NCBI RefSeq assembly: GCF_000374545.1
Contig: NZ_KB894582.1
Location: 62,001 to 126,000, forward strand
DNA: 64,000 nucleotides
Source of the DNA: Anaeromusa acidaminophila DSM 3853
Lineage (GTDB): Bacteria > Bacillota > Negativicutes > Anaeromusales > Anaeromusaceae
Direction: 5' to 3'
In this document: positions 48,997-58,518 of the stretch, piece after piece
Position numbering within the stretch: the stretch's first letter is position 1
Layout: each line of letters starts with the position of its first letter
Program-made: the position numbers and the translations under genes
The notes under the pieces: generated by a model
Database searches by the model: none
The model's input: only the letters and a program-made list of their open reading frames with translations
What the model was told of the DNA's origin: nothing

Positions 48997-51348
48997 TTAT
49001 TGCTGCACGATGATGCGGCTGATTTTGAGGCTGTTGGGCAAGGTGTTTTCAGGGTTTCCCTGCAGCCATTCCGTAGGCAGTGACTCGACAGAAACTCCAA
49101 GCTCAAAGAGAACATTAGTATCGCTGGCAGTAGCAAGGAAGGAACCGTCCATATAACGAATGGCCTTTAACGTATGACTTTGACGCAATTCTCCCAATGT
49201 GGAACCGACGCCGATATTTTTGTTGGTGCGGAACGCAGAGGAATAGACGTCAATGCTTAAAACGGAACGAGAGGGGCTGAGCGTGATAGAAAGCGATGGG
49301 GTAGTGTCACGCGGGTCTGGATAGACATTTAAGATTTGATAGCGGCGATCCGCAATATAGATTTCATCTGGACTGATTTTGGCTTCCGGATAGGCGCTGC
49401 GAATGCCGGCTAAGCCCAAACCTATTTTTATGGGGCCGGCTTGGCCGTTTGCCAAAAGAAATGACGGAGCAATTTGGCTGTCCGGTACGTTAGAAGGCTT
49501 CGAGGTTGCTAGTTCCGGCGGCGGGGCCGGCGGCGTTCCGGCGGCTGGACCTTCGTCCGGCGCATTGAGCGAACGAAGCCATTGTACAACTGCTCCTTGG
49601 TTGCGGTTGGCGGCCAAACGCAAGGCGGTTTGCCCTAATTTGTCTTTGCGGGCCAGGTCAGCGCCACGGTCAATTAAAAGACGTACGACATCAAGTCGTC
49701 CGGCTGCGGCCGCACGCATAAGCGCGGTTTGCTTATCTTTATCGATGGCATTTACGTTGGCGCCATGATTCAACAAGAGTTCTACTGTCGCTAGGCGGCC
49801 TGATTCTGAGGCGGCAATGAGAGGCGTGTAACCGTCAAAGGCTCGGAAGACTTCCGGCGACATGCCTGCATCTAAGAAAAGTCCAGCTACGGTCAAATTA
49901 CCGCGTTCAGCATTTTCGACAAAAGCTTGTTGACTGAAAGCGACGCCTTTTTGAGATAATGCTTCCTTCGGCGCCAGCGTTGCGGCATCATCCGAACCAT
50001 GCTGCTTTACGCCTAAATAGTAACCAGCGAGAACTACTAGAGGAAGTAAAAGCAAGGTTGTGGCTGCAATCGCCTTGAAGCTGAGCTTACGGGCGCTAAC
50101 ATCCTCTTCTTCCGTGGCGGAAGTTGAAGAGGCTTCGCTCTTGACTGGTATTGCTTCTTGCGCTTCCAGCGCAGCGGCGCGTTTGCGTAAAGGAAGTTTA
50201 GCAAACCATGTCTTAAGAAGCAGTAAAAATGCAGCGAAGCGTCCTGACAGAGCGGAAGTGGAGGATGGCGTTTCTTCAACCACCGGTTCGATGGTAGCAG
50301 TTTCTGCATCGGATAAGATAGGAACTGGCTGCGTGTCATCCAACTTAGGAGTTGCTTCGGCAGGCGTTTCTTGCTCGGTTTGCTCAAGCGGTCCTAAATC
50401 GGAAAGAAGCTTTTCAATATCGTCTTGGCTCATTTGGGCGTTCGGATCGGCTGCCGGTGCAGCAGGAGCTTCTTCCGGCGCAGTTTCCGCGACCGGCGTT
50501 TCTTCCGCCTTCTCCGGTTCGCTTGGCATGGAGGCCAAGAGCGCTGCAATGTCATCCTGGCTCATTTGAACGTTCGGATCAGCTGCCGGTGCAGCAGGAA
50601 CTTCTTCCGGCGCAGTTTTTGCAACCGGCGGTTCTTCTGCCTTCTCCGGCTCGCTTTGCATAGAGGCCAAGAGAGCCGCAATATCGTCCTGACTCATCTG
50701 GGCGTTCGGATCAGCCGCCGGTGCAGCAGGGGCCGCTTCGGGCGCAGTTTCTGCGACAGGCGGTTCTTCTGCCTTTTCCGGCTCGCTTTGCATGGAGGCC
50801 AAAAGCGCTGCAATATCGTCCTGGCTCATTTGGGCGTTCGGATCAGCCGCTGGTGCGGCAGGTGCGGCTTCCGGCGCAGCTTCTGCGACAGGCGGTTCTT
50901 CGGCTTTCTCCGGCTCGCTTTGCATAGAGGCCAAGAGAGCCGCGATATCATCCTGGCTCATCTGGGCGTTCGGGTCGGCTGCCGGTGCGGCAGATGCCGC
51001 TTCGGGCGCAGCTTCTGCGACAGCTGGTTCTTCCGCTTTCTCCGGCTCGCTTTGCATAGAAGCCAAAAGCGCTGCAATATCATCTTGGCTCATCTGGGCG
51101 TTCGGATCGGCTGCCGGTGCAGCAGGCGCCGCTTCAACAGGTTCGGCGGCTTTTTCTGGTTCTGTTTGCATGGAAGCAAATAACGCTGCAATGTCATCCT
51201 GACTCATTTGCGCGTTGGGATCTTGGCTGGACACGCCAACGGACCCTGCTGGAGGTGTCTCTGCCGGAGTTTCCTCTGGCGGCAGCGTTTTCAGCAGGGC
51301 TGTAATTTCTTCTTGTGTTAATGTTGCGTGAGGCGCCTTGTCATTCAT
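48997..51348 (-). CDS. Membrane protein with eight FliM-like N-terminal motifs and ankyrin repeats
   Basis: A 783-residue protein I do not recognise as a known family. Residues 8-20 contain LTQEEITALLKTL. From residue 48 there are seven copies of MSQDDIAALLASM-type motifs at 48, 86, 130, 174, 218, 262 and 306, mostly 44 residues apart and joined by Ala/Pro/Glu linkers. The motif resembles the LSQDEIDALL N-terminus of FliM, which binds CheY-P. A single transmembrane helix lies at 425-445 with Arg/Lys before it, so the repeats should be cytoplasmic. Ankyrin repeats follow at about 472-595 and an unknown beta-rich domain at about 620-783, both outside. The start at 51348 is 9 nt after AAGGA; an ATG two codons earlier is possible. 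Confidence 0.8.
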   Translation of the reverse strand: MNDKAPHATLTQEEITALLKTLPPEETPAETPPAGSVGVSSQDPNAQMSQDDIAALFASMQTEPEKAAEPVEAAPAAPAADPNAQMSQDDIAALLASMQSEPEKAEEPAVAEAAPEAASAAPAADPNAQMSQDDIAALLASMQSEPEKAEEPPVAEAAPEAAPAAPAADPNAQMSQDDIAALLASMQSEPEKAEEPPVAETAPEAAPAAPAADPNAQMSQDDIAALLASMQSEPEKAEEPPVAKTAPEEVPAAPAADPNVQMSQDDIAALLASMPSEPEKAEETPVAETAPEEAPAAPAADPNAQMSQDDIEKLLSDLGPLEQTEQETPAEATPKLDDTQPVPILSDAETATIEPVVEETPSSTSALSGRFAAFLLLLKTWFAKLPLRKRAAALEAQEAIPVKSEASSTSATEEEDVSARKLSFKAIAATTLLLLPLVVLAGYYLGVKQHGSDDAATLAPKEALSQKGVAFSQQAFVENAERGNLTVAGLFLDAGMSPEVFRAFDGYTPLIAASESGRLATVELLLNHGANVNAIDKDKQTALMRAAAAGRLDVVRLLIDRGADLARKDKLGQTALRLAANRNQGAVVQWLRSLNAPDEGPAAGTPPAPPPELATSKPSNVPDSQIAPSFLLANGQAGPIKIGLGLAGIRSAYPEAKISPDEIYIADRRYQILNVYPDPRDTTPSLSITLSPSRSVLSIDVYSSAFRTNKNIGVGSTLGELRQSHTLKAIRYMDGSFLATASDTNVLFELGVSVESLPTEWLQGNPENTLPNSLKISRIIVQQ
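50413..51210. repeat. Tandem 132-bp coding repeats
   Basis: Five full 132-bp units and a shorter first unit (114 bp), plus a partial last one, inside the ankyrin-protein gene. Each unit encodes DPNAQ-MSQDDI-AALLASM and an acidic Ala/Pro linker. Units differ by scattered, mostly silent or linker changes, so they are not a recent perfect expansion. Copy number is likely to vary between strains. Confidence 0.9.
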
Positions 51349-51473
51349 TGGCATCGTTCCTTCGATTGTTCTGAGTGGGCAAGGCGATTGGGAAGCAGGC
51401 GCTTCCTCTAAAATGGCTTCCAGCGTAGCTGTAGCCAGAAGTTACCTTGCAAAATGACCGGAGTATGGTATCA

Positions 51474-51902
51474 TTACTTAATAACTAGCACAGGAACTTG
51501 AGAATAAGTAACCAGTTTATGTGCTACGCTCCCTAAAAGCAGGGAGCCGATTTCACCTAAACCGCGAGTGCCGCACAAAATCAAATCAATCGGATTGGCG
51601 GCGGCATAGCTTATAATTTCATCAGCGGGATTTCCGTCGAGAAGAACGGTTTCAATAGTAAGGCCTTCCTTTAAAAAGGCTTCTTTTGCATCGTTTTGCA
51701 AGTCTTCTAGATATTGCTTAGCAGACATTTCAAATTGCAGTAAGTTAGCTGCTTTGCCGATTGGATATTGCGCTAACGGTTCAAAAACGCTTAGTAAAAC
51801 CGTGGCTGCGCCACTTTCTTTGGCAAAGCGGATGGCCCAGGGCAGGGCCTTGCGGCTGGTTTCTGAACCATCGAATGAAAAAATAATGCGACGAACGCTC
51901 AT
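51474..51902 (-). CDS. Universal stress protein (UspA family)
   Basis: A 142-residue single-domain Usp protein. It begins RRIIFSFDGSETSRKALPWA. It ends with LILCGTRGLGEIGSLLLGSVAHKLV, whose G-x-x-G-x9-G-S/H-type ATP loop (GTRGLGEIGSLLLGS) suggests nucleotide binding. It likely acts in the cytoplasm under starvation or stress. It is a monocistronic gene with GGGGAGGTG upstream. The ankyrin-protein gene follows on the same strand after 125 bp. Confidence 0.92.
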   Translation of the reverse strand: MSVRRIIFSFDGSETSRKALPWAIRFAKESGAATVLLSVFEPLAQYPIGKAANLLQFEMSAKQYLEDLQNDAKEAFLKEGLTIETVLLDGNPADEIISYAAANPIDLILCGTRGLGEIGSLLLGSVAHKLVTYSQVPVLVIK

Positions 51903-52243
51903 TCAAAACACCTCCCCGCGAAAATGAATTTGTTGCTATTCTTACTAGTGATATCTGTTTTATTCGCTGTTTATTTAGGGAATCCTGTTGGCTGTTGAAA
52001 ATTAAGCCCGTTGGCCCTTGCAGGTCCAAAGGGGGGGAGAGTTCCGTGGATTGAACAAGAGTCGCGGGAGTCAAGGACGAGCATGCATGAGGGCGTGTTT
52101 GGAAATGAATTTATAGGTGATTGATTTTCTTGCTTAATTATTTTTCCTTGTTTTGAAAACGATAACTTTTGGCAGGAAAGAGCCAAGAGGACTGCGAATC
52201 TAATACAAGATATACTTCTTATTTTGGGAAACGAGGTTGTTGC
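51903..52243. other. Intergenic region with an inverted repeat C fragment
   Basis: About 340 bp between divergent usp and yybS-like genes. At 52034-52080 TGGATTGAACAAGAGTCGCG then GGAGTCAAGG is an inverted repeat C piece. A GGCCCTTGCAGGTCCAAAGGG-like stretch around 52012-52033 could form a small hairpin. No gene is supported; an open frame on either strand lacks a ribosome site. Confidence 0.5.
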
Positions 52244-53206
52244 ATGACGCAGACACGAATTCGGCCGCTGGTGGAAGGCGGTATTTTATCGGCGATTGCC
52301 ATTGTTTTTGCTTTGATGAGCGCGTATTTGCCCATCTTGGGACCTTTTGTCAATATGCTTTGGCCAGTGCCGATTATTCTTTTGGGAGTTCGCCATGGCT
52401 TTCGCTGGAGCGTGATGGCTACATTATCGGCGGGCGTACTAATTGCCGTATTAATGCATCCGCTGCACGCGCTGAGCGTGGTGGTCGGATTTGGTTTAAT
52501 CGGTATTGTTTTGGGACATGCGATTCGAGAAGCCTACTCGCCAGGAAAGGCCTTAGTTTGGGGCTCTTTGGCTTCGCTTCTTTCGAAGGTGGCCGTTCTG
52601 GGGCTGAGCGCCTTCATTTTAGGTATCAATCCATTGGAAATGCAGATTGATGTTATGGCCAAAGGCACGGAAGAGGCTCTAGCCATGTACCGCTCCATGG
52701 GAATGCAAGAAGAAGAATTGCAGCGCTTGGCGGCGACGATGGGGCAATTGGTTGATGTATTGCGTATTATTCTGCCGGCTGGGTTTGCTATGGCGGCCGT
52801 AGTAGATACGTATCTCAATTTTATTGTGGCGCGGCTGGTATTGCGTCGCTTAGGTATGGACGTACCGGCGTTCCCGCCGTTTCGGGAATGGCGTTTTCAC
52901 GGCGGCCTCGCATACGCGTATGCGCTGGCGTTGGTGGGTGCGTACTGGGGATCTAGTCGTGAGTGGTTATGGCTGCGGGATATTGCTATGAATGTGCAGG
53001 TTATTGCCAGCTTGTTTTTGTTTGTGCAAGGCTTGTCTTTAGTAGTGTTTTTGACGGACAAATACCGCTTGCCGAAATTTGTGCGCGGTTTGATTTTGCT
53101 GTTACTTGTAACCAATGGTTTTTTGACGCAAATGGTGATTTATGCCGGTGTGGCCGAAGCGTGGGTGGACGTGCGTCGGCTGCGTAAATCGGGGGAACCA
53201 TCGTAG
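52244..53206 (+). CDS. yybS: YybS-family (DUF2232) membrane protein
   Basis: A 320-residue integral membrane protein with about eight helices. The N-terminal IRPLVEGGILSAIAIVFALM and PVPIILLGVRHGFRWSVMAT segments, and the amphipathic loop EEALAMYRSMGMQEEELQRL in the middle, are typical of DUF2232. Gene order yybS-gdpP-rplI is conserved in Firmicutes. ECF S-component-like topology has been noted for the family, but the substrate is unknown. GAGG lies 7 nt before the ATG. Confidence 0.85.
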   Translation: MTQTRIRPLVEGGILSAIAIVFALMSAYLPILGPFVNMLWPVPIILLGVRHGFRWSVMATLSAGVLIAVLMHPLHALSVVVGFGLIGIVLGHAIREAYSPGKALVWGSLASLLSKVAVLGLSAFILGINPLEMQIDVMAKGTEEALAMYRSMGMQEEELQRLAATMGQLVDVLRIILPAGFAMAAVVDTYLNFIVARLVLRRLGMDVPAFPPFREWRFHGGLAYAYALALVGAYWGSSREWLWLRDIAMNVQVIASLFLFVQGLSLVVFLTDKYRLPKFVRGLILLLLVTNGFLTQMVIYAGVAEAWVDVRRLRKSGEPS

Positions 53207-53218
53207 GAGGCGACTGTC

Positions 53219-55204
53219 ATGAAACTCATTCCCGACTTTTGGCGGGAGGCCCGTCTCTATCTGCTTGTGGCGCTGGGCCTGTTGGCGCTGTTTGGCTTTT
53301 ACAATTTATATATTGCGTTGTTGGGGGCGTTTTTCTTAGGCGCGTTGTATTTATACGGGCGGGAGCAACGCCACGAAAATCAGCGTGAACTGGAAGCGTA
53401 CATAAAAAAGCTGGCTGTGCAAGTGGGAGCCGCGGAAAATTATGCGCTAGAAGAGCTTCCTTTGGCGATTGCAGTAATTGATCAAGAGGGCATAGTTTGT
53501 TGGCACAATGATCGCTTACTGGAATGGTCGGAAGGACGTCTGCATACAGGAACGCGCATTGATTTGCTTTGGCCGGAACTGTTGCCCAATGGTTGGTGGG
53601 GGCAGGCAGGGGAGTTCACTTTTATGGCTGGCGCCCATTATTATCTTGTATTGCACCGGCCGGCGGAAGAACGCATGATCCTGTACATTCAAGACATGAC
53701 GGAAGAAGAAGGGCGTCGCTTAGCTCTTAAAGCGGCATTGCCCGCCGTAGCTTATGTGCAGATTGACAATTTTGATGATGTGCTCCAGGGGCTGACCGAG
53801 AGTAAGCGTGCAGAGCTTCTAGCGGCAGTCAATAAGGAAATTGTCGACTGGGTAGCCGGACTAAAAGGATTTTCCAAAAAATATACTCGCGATATTTACT
53901 TGGTGATGTTAGGGCGCGGCCAGTTGGAAAAAGCTATGCGTGAGAAGTTTGACGTTCTGGATCGGGTACGGGAGCTTCATGCAGGAAATCGCATTCCGGT
54001 GACTCTTAGTATTGGCGTAGCTACAGGCGAACCGTCGCTGGCGGCGCTGGGAGAACGGGCACAAATCGGTCTGGATGTGGCTTTGGGACGCGGCGGCGAT
54101 CAGGTTGCTGCGTATTGTGATGGCAAGGTGCAATTCTTTGGCGGCAAATCAAAGGCGGTGGAGAAAAACACCCGCGTTAAGGCGCGGACCGTGGCGCAGG
54201 CGGTACGGAAAAGCATGCTGGATGCGTCCAAGGTTTTGGTTATGGGCCATATTGGGGAAGATTTCGACAGCTTGGGCGCTGCCATCGGCGTGGCTCGCAT
54301 GGCGCGGCATCTGAAAGAAGAAGTTCATGTTATTGTTAGCCAGCCGGGCACGGCCAGCCGCAAGCTGGAGGAACTCTTGTCCGACTATAGCGAATACGAA
54401 GGGCTCTTGGTCCCTGCAGATCAGGCGCAAGCTTTGGTTGAGCCTGGCGTTTTGCTGGTGGTAGTGGATACGCACCGGCCGGGGCTGGTAGCGGCCCCTG
54501 AATTGTTAAGCCTGATTGAACGTACAATTGTCATTGATCATCATCGACGCAGCGAAGATTTCATTTTAAATCCGTTTTTGGTGTATTTGGAGCCGTCCGC
54601 CTCTTCGACCAGCGAAATGGTAGCGGAGCTTTTGATGTACTTTGATGAATCGGTAGAATTGACTCGTTCAGACGCTACGGCGCTGTATGCGGGTATTGTA
54701 GTGGATACGAAAAGCTTTACCGTACAGGCGGGAGTGCGAACGTTCGAGGCGGCGTCTTTTTTGCGCCGCGCTGGGGCCGATCCGGTACTTGTGCGCTACT
54801 TGTTCCGCACGGATTTTGCTACAACGCAAGCCAAGGCGCGCATGATGGTGGATACGGAAATGCTGCCTGGAGGGGCGGCCGTGTCGGTTTGTCCTCCAGA
54901 TGTGAGGGATGCTCAAGTGGTGGCCTCGCAGGTGGCGGACGGACTTTTGATGGTGGAAGGCGTGCATATGAGCTTTGTGCTCTTTCCGTACGAAGACGGC
55001 GTAGGCATTAGCGCTCGCTGTCAAGGGGATTGTAATGTACATGTGATTATGGAGCGCTTCGGCGGCGGCGGTCATCAGACGGTGGCCGGGGCGCAAATCC
55101 GCGGCGTTATGGCAGCGGACATAAAAATGCAGCTGGAGGAAATCCTCCACGAGATAGCAAAGGAGAGTGCAGCAGATGAAGGTAATTCTGACGCAAGAAG
55201 TTAA
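53219..55204 (+). CDS. gdpP: Cyclic-di-AMP phosphodiesterase GdpP
   Basis: A 661-residue membrane phosphodiesterase. Two N-terminal helices lie at about residues 10-50 ([20 protein letters not shown]). A PAS-like domain follows at about 75-165 and a degenerate GGDEF domain at about 170-300 that lacks the GGDEF residues. Then come the DHH domain with [18 protein letters not shown] and [11 protein letters not shown], and DHHA1 ending in [15 protein letters not shown]. It degrades c-di-AMP and so affects potassium and cell-wall homeostasis. The gene overlaps rplI by 29 bp, which probably couples their translation. Confidence 0.93.
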   Translation: MKLIPDFWREARLYLLVALGLLALFGFYNLYIALLGAFFLGALYLYGREQRHENQRELEAYIKKLAVQVGAAENYALEELPLAIAVIDQEGIVCWHNDRLLEWSEGRLHTGTRIDLLWPELLPNGWWGQAGEFTFMAGAHYYLVLHRPAEERMILYIQDMTEEEGRRLALKAALPAVAYVQIDNFDDVLQGLTESKRAELLAAVNKEIVDWVAGLKGFSKKYTRDIYLVMLGRGQLEKAMREKFDVLDRVRELHAGNRIPVTLSIGVATGEPSLAALGERAQIGLDVALGRGGDQVAAYCDGKVQFFGGKSKAVEKNTRVKARTVAQAVRKSMLDASKVLVMGHIGEDFDSLGAAIGVARMARHLKEEVHVIVSQPGTASRKLEELLSDYSEYEGLLVPADQAQALVEPGVLLVVVDTHRPGLVAAPELLSLIERTIVIDHHRRSEDFILNPFLVYLEPSASSTSEMVAELLMYFDESVELTRSDATALYAGIVVDTKSFTVQAGVRTFEAASFLRRAGADPVLVRYLFRTDFATTQAKARMMVDTEMLPGGAAVSVCPPDVRDAQVVASQVADGLLMVEGVHMSFVLFPYEDGVGISARCQGDCNVHVIMERFGGGGHQTVAGAQIRGVMAADIKMQLEEILHEIAKESAADEGNSDARS

Positions 55205-55628
55205 AAAATTAGGTAAAAAAGGCGATATTATTGAAGTGGCTGAAGCCTATGCGCGCAACGTGCTGTTTCGGCAGCAGTTGGCTATTGAAGCCACCGCGTC
55301 GAATGTGAATACCGCCAAGCAGCAGTCGGCTGCTAAAGAGCATAAAGAACAACGCGCTCATGATGAGGCGAAAGTGTTGGCTTCGCAAATGACGAAGGTC
55401 AAAGTGACGCTGGAAGTGAAAGTGGGCGAAGGCGGCAAGGTATTTGGCGCGATTACGTCCAAGGATGTGGCGGATGCCTTAGTTAAACAGCACGATTTGG
55501 ATGTGGACAAGCGCAAAATTGAAATTAAAGAGGCCATTAAAACGGTGGGGATCTATCCGGTAACTGTTAAACTTCACCCCGAAGTCAGCACCCAGATTCA
55601 GGTGGAGATTGTTGCAGCTAAGGCGTAA
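55176..55628 (+). CDS. rplI: 50S ribosomal protein L9
   Basis: A 150-residue protein. The N-terminal domain [20 protein letters not shown] is followed by [16 protein letters not shown], a long charged helix and the C-terminal domain ([20 protein letters not shown]). The ATG at 55176 lies inside the end of gdpP with AAAGGAGAG upstream. It binds 23S rRNA domain V and limits frameshifting. Gene order gdpP-rplI-lonC-dnaB is typical of Firmicutes. Confidence 0.97.
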   Translation: MKVILTQEVKKLGKKGDIIEVAEAYARNVLFRQQLAIEATASNVNTAKQQSAAKEHKEQRAHDEAKVLASQMTKVKVTLEVKVGEGGKVFGAITSKDVADALVKQHDLDVDKRKIEIKEAIKTVGIYPVTVKLHPEVSTQIQVEIVAAKA

Positions 55629-55663
55629 TCCTCATATCCTAATAGATCGGAGCCAAGTGGGGT

Positions 55664-57571
55664 ATGAAAGATTTTTTACAACGTATTTTGCATAAAGAAG
55701 AAATACAGCCGCAGGAGCCGCCGCAAGAGCGGCAACTTTTGGCCTTATATCGTACCTATGCTTCGTTGGTCGGTCAAGAAAAGCTGATCATTAAAGCGGG
55801 GAAAATGGGCGTGCTGCCGTTGATGCAGTCGGAACGTTTTGAAGAGCGGCTGTTAGGGTTAGAGCGCTTGGTTTTTGAAGATCCCACCCTGAAGGAGGTT
55901 CCGCCCAAGCAGGAAGTTCCGGCAGTATTGCGGGATATTGAAAATTTGCTGGCGGACATGCTGGCGAAAAAGCGCGTTGAAGACCGCATTGAGAAAAAAG
56001 TAAACGAAAAAATGGAAGAGCGCCATCAAGAATACCTGCGCGACATTCGCTTGCAGGTACTGCGGGATGAAGAAGGCGGCGAAACGCCGGCGATGCGCAA
56101 AAAATATGAAGAACTGGAAAAAATGGAAGAACGCAGCGTTTCTAAGTCTGTTATGTCCATGCTGCGGCCAGCTTCTTTTGATGAGATTGTCGGACAAGAA
56201 CGGGCGCTGGAGGCGTTGCGTTCCAAATTGGCGTCTCCTTATCCACAACATTTGATTTTGTACGGCCCTCCTGGCGTGGGGAAAACAACGGCGGCGCGCA
56301 TTGCGTTGGAAGAAGCGAAGCGGTTGGCATATACGCCATTTTCGCAGGATGCGCCGTTTGTCGAAGTGGATGGCACGACGCTGCGTTGGGACCCGCGGGA
56401 TATTACCAATCCCTTGGTGGGTTCTGTGCATGATCCCATTTACCAAGGCGCTCGGCGAGATTTGGTGGACAGCGGCGTGCCGGAGCCCAAGCCGGGCTTG
56501 GTAACGGATGCGCATGGCGGTATTTTGTTCATTGATGAAATCGGTGAAATGGATATTATGCTCCAGAGCAAGCTGCTTAAGGTGCTGGAGGACAAGCGAG
56601 TTTATTTTGAATCGGCTTACTACGATCCGAATGATCCGCAAGTGCCGCCCTATGTGCGCAAGCTCTTCAAAGACGGCGCGCCGGCGGATTTTATTCTCAT
56701 TGGCGCGACCACGCGTGAAGCGGATGACATTGCTCCGGCTATTCGCTCGCGTTGCGCGGAAATTTATTTTGAACCGTTGACGCCGCAGCACATTCAGATC
56801 ATCGTCACTAATGCGGCGAGCAAGCTCAAAGTGAAGCTGGACGCAGGCGTGGCGGAGCTGATCAGCGAATATACCATCGAAGGACGGAAGGCCGTCAATA
56901 TTTTAGCCGATGCCCATGGCGTTTCGTTGTACCGCCAGGATGGGACCGAGGGACGTATTACCTTGGAAGATGTATATCGGGTGGCCCAGGTGAGTCGCTT
57001 AACGCCGTATGTCAGCCAGAAAGCCAGCGCCACTAGCGAGGTGGGCAAGGTCTTCGGCCTCGGCGTCGCCGGCTATTTGGGCTCGGTGCTGGAAATTGAA
57101 GCGGTAGCGTTTCCGGCGGCGGAAAAAGGCAAAGGCGCTATGCGTTTCAACGACACTGCCGGCTCTATGGCGAAGGACTCGGTATTCAATGCGGCGGCAG
57201 TGGTGCGCAAGTTGATCGGTGCGGATTTGCCGGATTTTGATTTGCATATTAATATTGTCGGCGGCGGTCGTATTGATGGTCCTTCGGCAGGGGTGGCCAT
57301 TACGGCAGCCCTCATTTCCGCCATCTCCGGACGCGCCGTACGGCAGGACGTTGCTGTGACTGGCGAGGTTTCCATCCAGGGACGTGTCAAAGCCGTAGGC
57401 GGCGTGTTTGAAAAAGCCTATGGCGCGAAACAAGCTGGAGTACAGGTTATGCTGATTCCTAAGGAGAATGCGAAAGACATTCCGGAGGGGCATTTAGGAC
57501 TGGATATTCGGCCTGTCGAAACGGTTTCCGAGGCGCTGGACATCTTGTTGGAAGAAAAGCCTGCGACATAA
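55664..57571 (+). CDS. lonC: Lon-type AAA+ protease LonC
   Basis: A 635-residue ATP-dependent protease. The N-terminal 190 residues are coiled and lack the classical Lon N-domain. The AAA+ module starts with ASFDEIVGQERALEALRSKL and has Walker A GPPGVGKTTAARIAL (about residue 205) and Walker B ILFIDEIGEMD (about 288). The Lon protease domain carries the catalytic Ser in GGGRIDGPSAGVAITAALIS (about residue 545) and Lys in VKAVGGVFEKAYGAKQAG (about 588). The architecture and locus between rplI and dnaB match LonC, a subfamily typical of Negativicutes and some Clostridia. Target proteins are unknown. Confidence 0.9.
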   Translation: MKDFLQRILHKEEIQPQEPPQERQLLALYRTYASLVGQEKLIIKAGKMGVLPLMQSERFEERLLGLERLVFEDPTLKEVPPKQEVPAVLRDIENLLADMLAKKRVEDRIEKKVNEKMEERHQEYLRDIRLQVLRDEEGGETPAMRKKYEELEKMEERSVSKSVMSMLRPASFDEIVGQERALEALRSKLASPYPQHLILYGPPGVGKTTAARIALEEAKRLAYTPFSQDAPFVEVDGTTLRWDPRDITNPLVGSVHDPIYQGARRDLVDSGVPEPKPGLVTDAHGGILFIDEIGEMDIMLQSKLLKVLEDKRVYFESAYYDPNDPQVPPYVRKLFKDGAPADFILIGATTREADDIAPAIRSRCAEIYFEPLTPQHIQIIVTNAASKLKVKLDAGVAELISEYTIEGRKAVNILADAHGVSLYRQDGTEGRITLEDVYRVAQVSRLTPYVSQKASATSEVGKVFGLGVAGYLGSVLEIEAVAFPAAEKGKGAMRFNDTAGSMAKDSVFNAAAVVRKLIGADLPDFDLHINIVGGGRIDGPSAGVAITAALISAISGRAVRQDVAVTGEVSIQGRVKAVGGVFEKAYGAKQAGVQVMLIPKENAKDIPEGHLGLDIRPVETVSEALDILLEEKPAT

Positions 57572-57579
57572 GTAAATAG

Positions 57580-57622
57580 AACTCCCCGCTACAGGATGGA
57601 ACCTGCGGCGGGGAGTTTGTTT
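57580..57622 (+). terminator. Terminator after lonC
   Basis: AACTCCCCGC and GCGGGGAGTT with a loop, followed by TGTTTGCTT. Confidence 0.85.
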
Positions 57623-57729
57623 GCTTCTGTTCAATTTCCGTGCCCCTTGTGATCCGCTTTTTTGCAGGAGACTGTTTTTGTGTGTCGAAAAATAACCAAA
57701 ACAAACACTTCGGACAATATGGAGAGGGG

Positions 57730-58434
57730 ATGGTCGGCATGTTGCGCATTTATGCTCCGCTAGAAAATCCCGAAAATGGTTGGAGGCCTCTTTTGGCCAA
57801 AGAGGAGCTGCATTGGCAGCCAGGCAGTCCGATGCGGGCATTGGCTTACTGCTGGTGCGGCGCCGCAAAAGGGTTTCCTAAAGAGGTGGCTGCCGTATTT
57901 GCGGCGGCGGAAGAGCCTGAATTGAAAAGCATGCGGCTGCTTTTTGCCTTTCCAGAGTTTCAAGTGCATCTTCCAGGCGGCGAAACGGCGTCCCAATGTG
58001 ATTTGTGCGTATTGGCGCGGAACGATTTGGAGCAGCATGTGCTCATCGTAGAGGCGCAAGGAGAAGAATCTTTGGGTCCTACGGTGCAGGAATGGCTGCC
58101 GCCGGCAAGTCTGCAAAAAGGCAAACGGGAACGGTTGCGGGCGTTTTTATCGTTGTTGGAGCTGGAAGAAGACGCCGCTGCGAATTGCCAATATCCCTGG
58201 ATTCATCGCACCATTGCGGCTTTGTTGGAAGCTAGCCGTATAGGAGCGCCTAACGCTATGCTGGTGGTTCACGCATTTCAGGCGCCACCTGAGGTGTGGG
58301 AGGCCTATGTGCATTTTTTAGCTTGTTTAGGTCTGGAAGCAAGCCGGGGCGGTATTACTCCGGCCTTGCGTCGGGGCGGCTGTCAACTACGCTTTGCTTG
58401 GGTAGACGGAAATCCAGCTTGTATGCGCCGTTAG
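57730..58434 (+). CDS. DUF6946-like protein of unknown function
   Basis: A 234-residue soluble protein. The core begins WQPGSPMRALAYCWCGAAKG and contains LLFAFPEFQVHLPGG, then SQCDLCVLARNDLEQHVLIV, VEAQGEESLGPTVQEWL and HRTIAALLEASRIGAPNAML. The SQ-D-L-x-V, E-A-Q and hydrophobic strand pattern resembles a nuclease-like (PD-(D/E)XK-type) core, as in DUF6946 proteins; this is a tentative reading. The start is ATG 57730 with GGAGAGGGG upstream; ATG 57739 is an equal alternative. It is inserted between lonC and dnaB, after a terminator, so it is transcribed separately. Confidence 0.65.
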   Translation: MVGMLRIYAPLENPENGWRPLLAKEELHWQPGSPMRALAYCWCGAAKGFPKEVAAVFAAAEEPELKSMRLLFAFPEFQVHLPGGETASQCDLCVLARNDLEQHVLIVEAQGEESLGPTVQEWLPPASLQKGKRERLRAFLSLLELEEDAAANCQYPWIHRTIAALLEASRIGAPNAMLVVHAFQAPPEVWEAYVHFLACLGLEASRGGITPALRRGGCQLRFAWVDGNPACMRR

Positions 58435-58518
58435 AAAGCTTGTGCAAAAATGCAGGGAATGCGTTATAATAAATGATTGTGAACATATGTTTTTGTTGCA
58501 GTACAGGAGGAAAGAATT

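Noticed and set aside
50425-51183. 252-codon Arg/Cys-rich frame opposite the repeat-containing protein
   Set aside because: It is an antisense shadow produced by the GC-rich coding repeats, with unnatural composition.
50413-51210. Regular tandem repeats that might suggest a CRISPR array
   Set aside because: The 132-bp units lie wholly in frame inside a coding gene and have no spacers; they encode protein repeats.
55859-56791. 310-codon antisense frame over lonC
   Set aside because: It lies opposite the AAA+ domain, has unlikely composition rich in Arg, Phe and His, and has no ribosome site.
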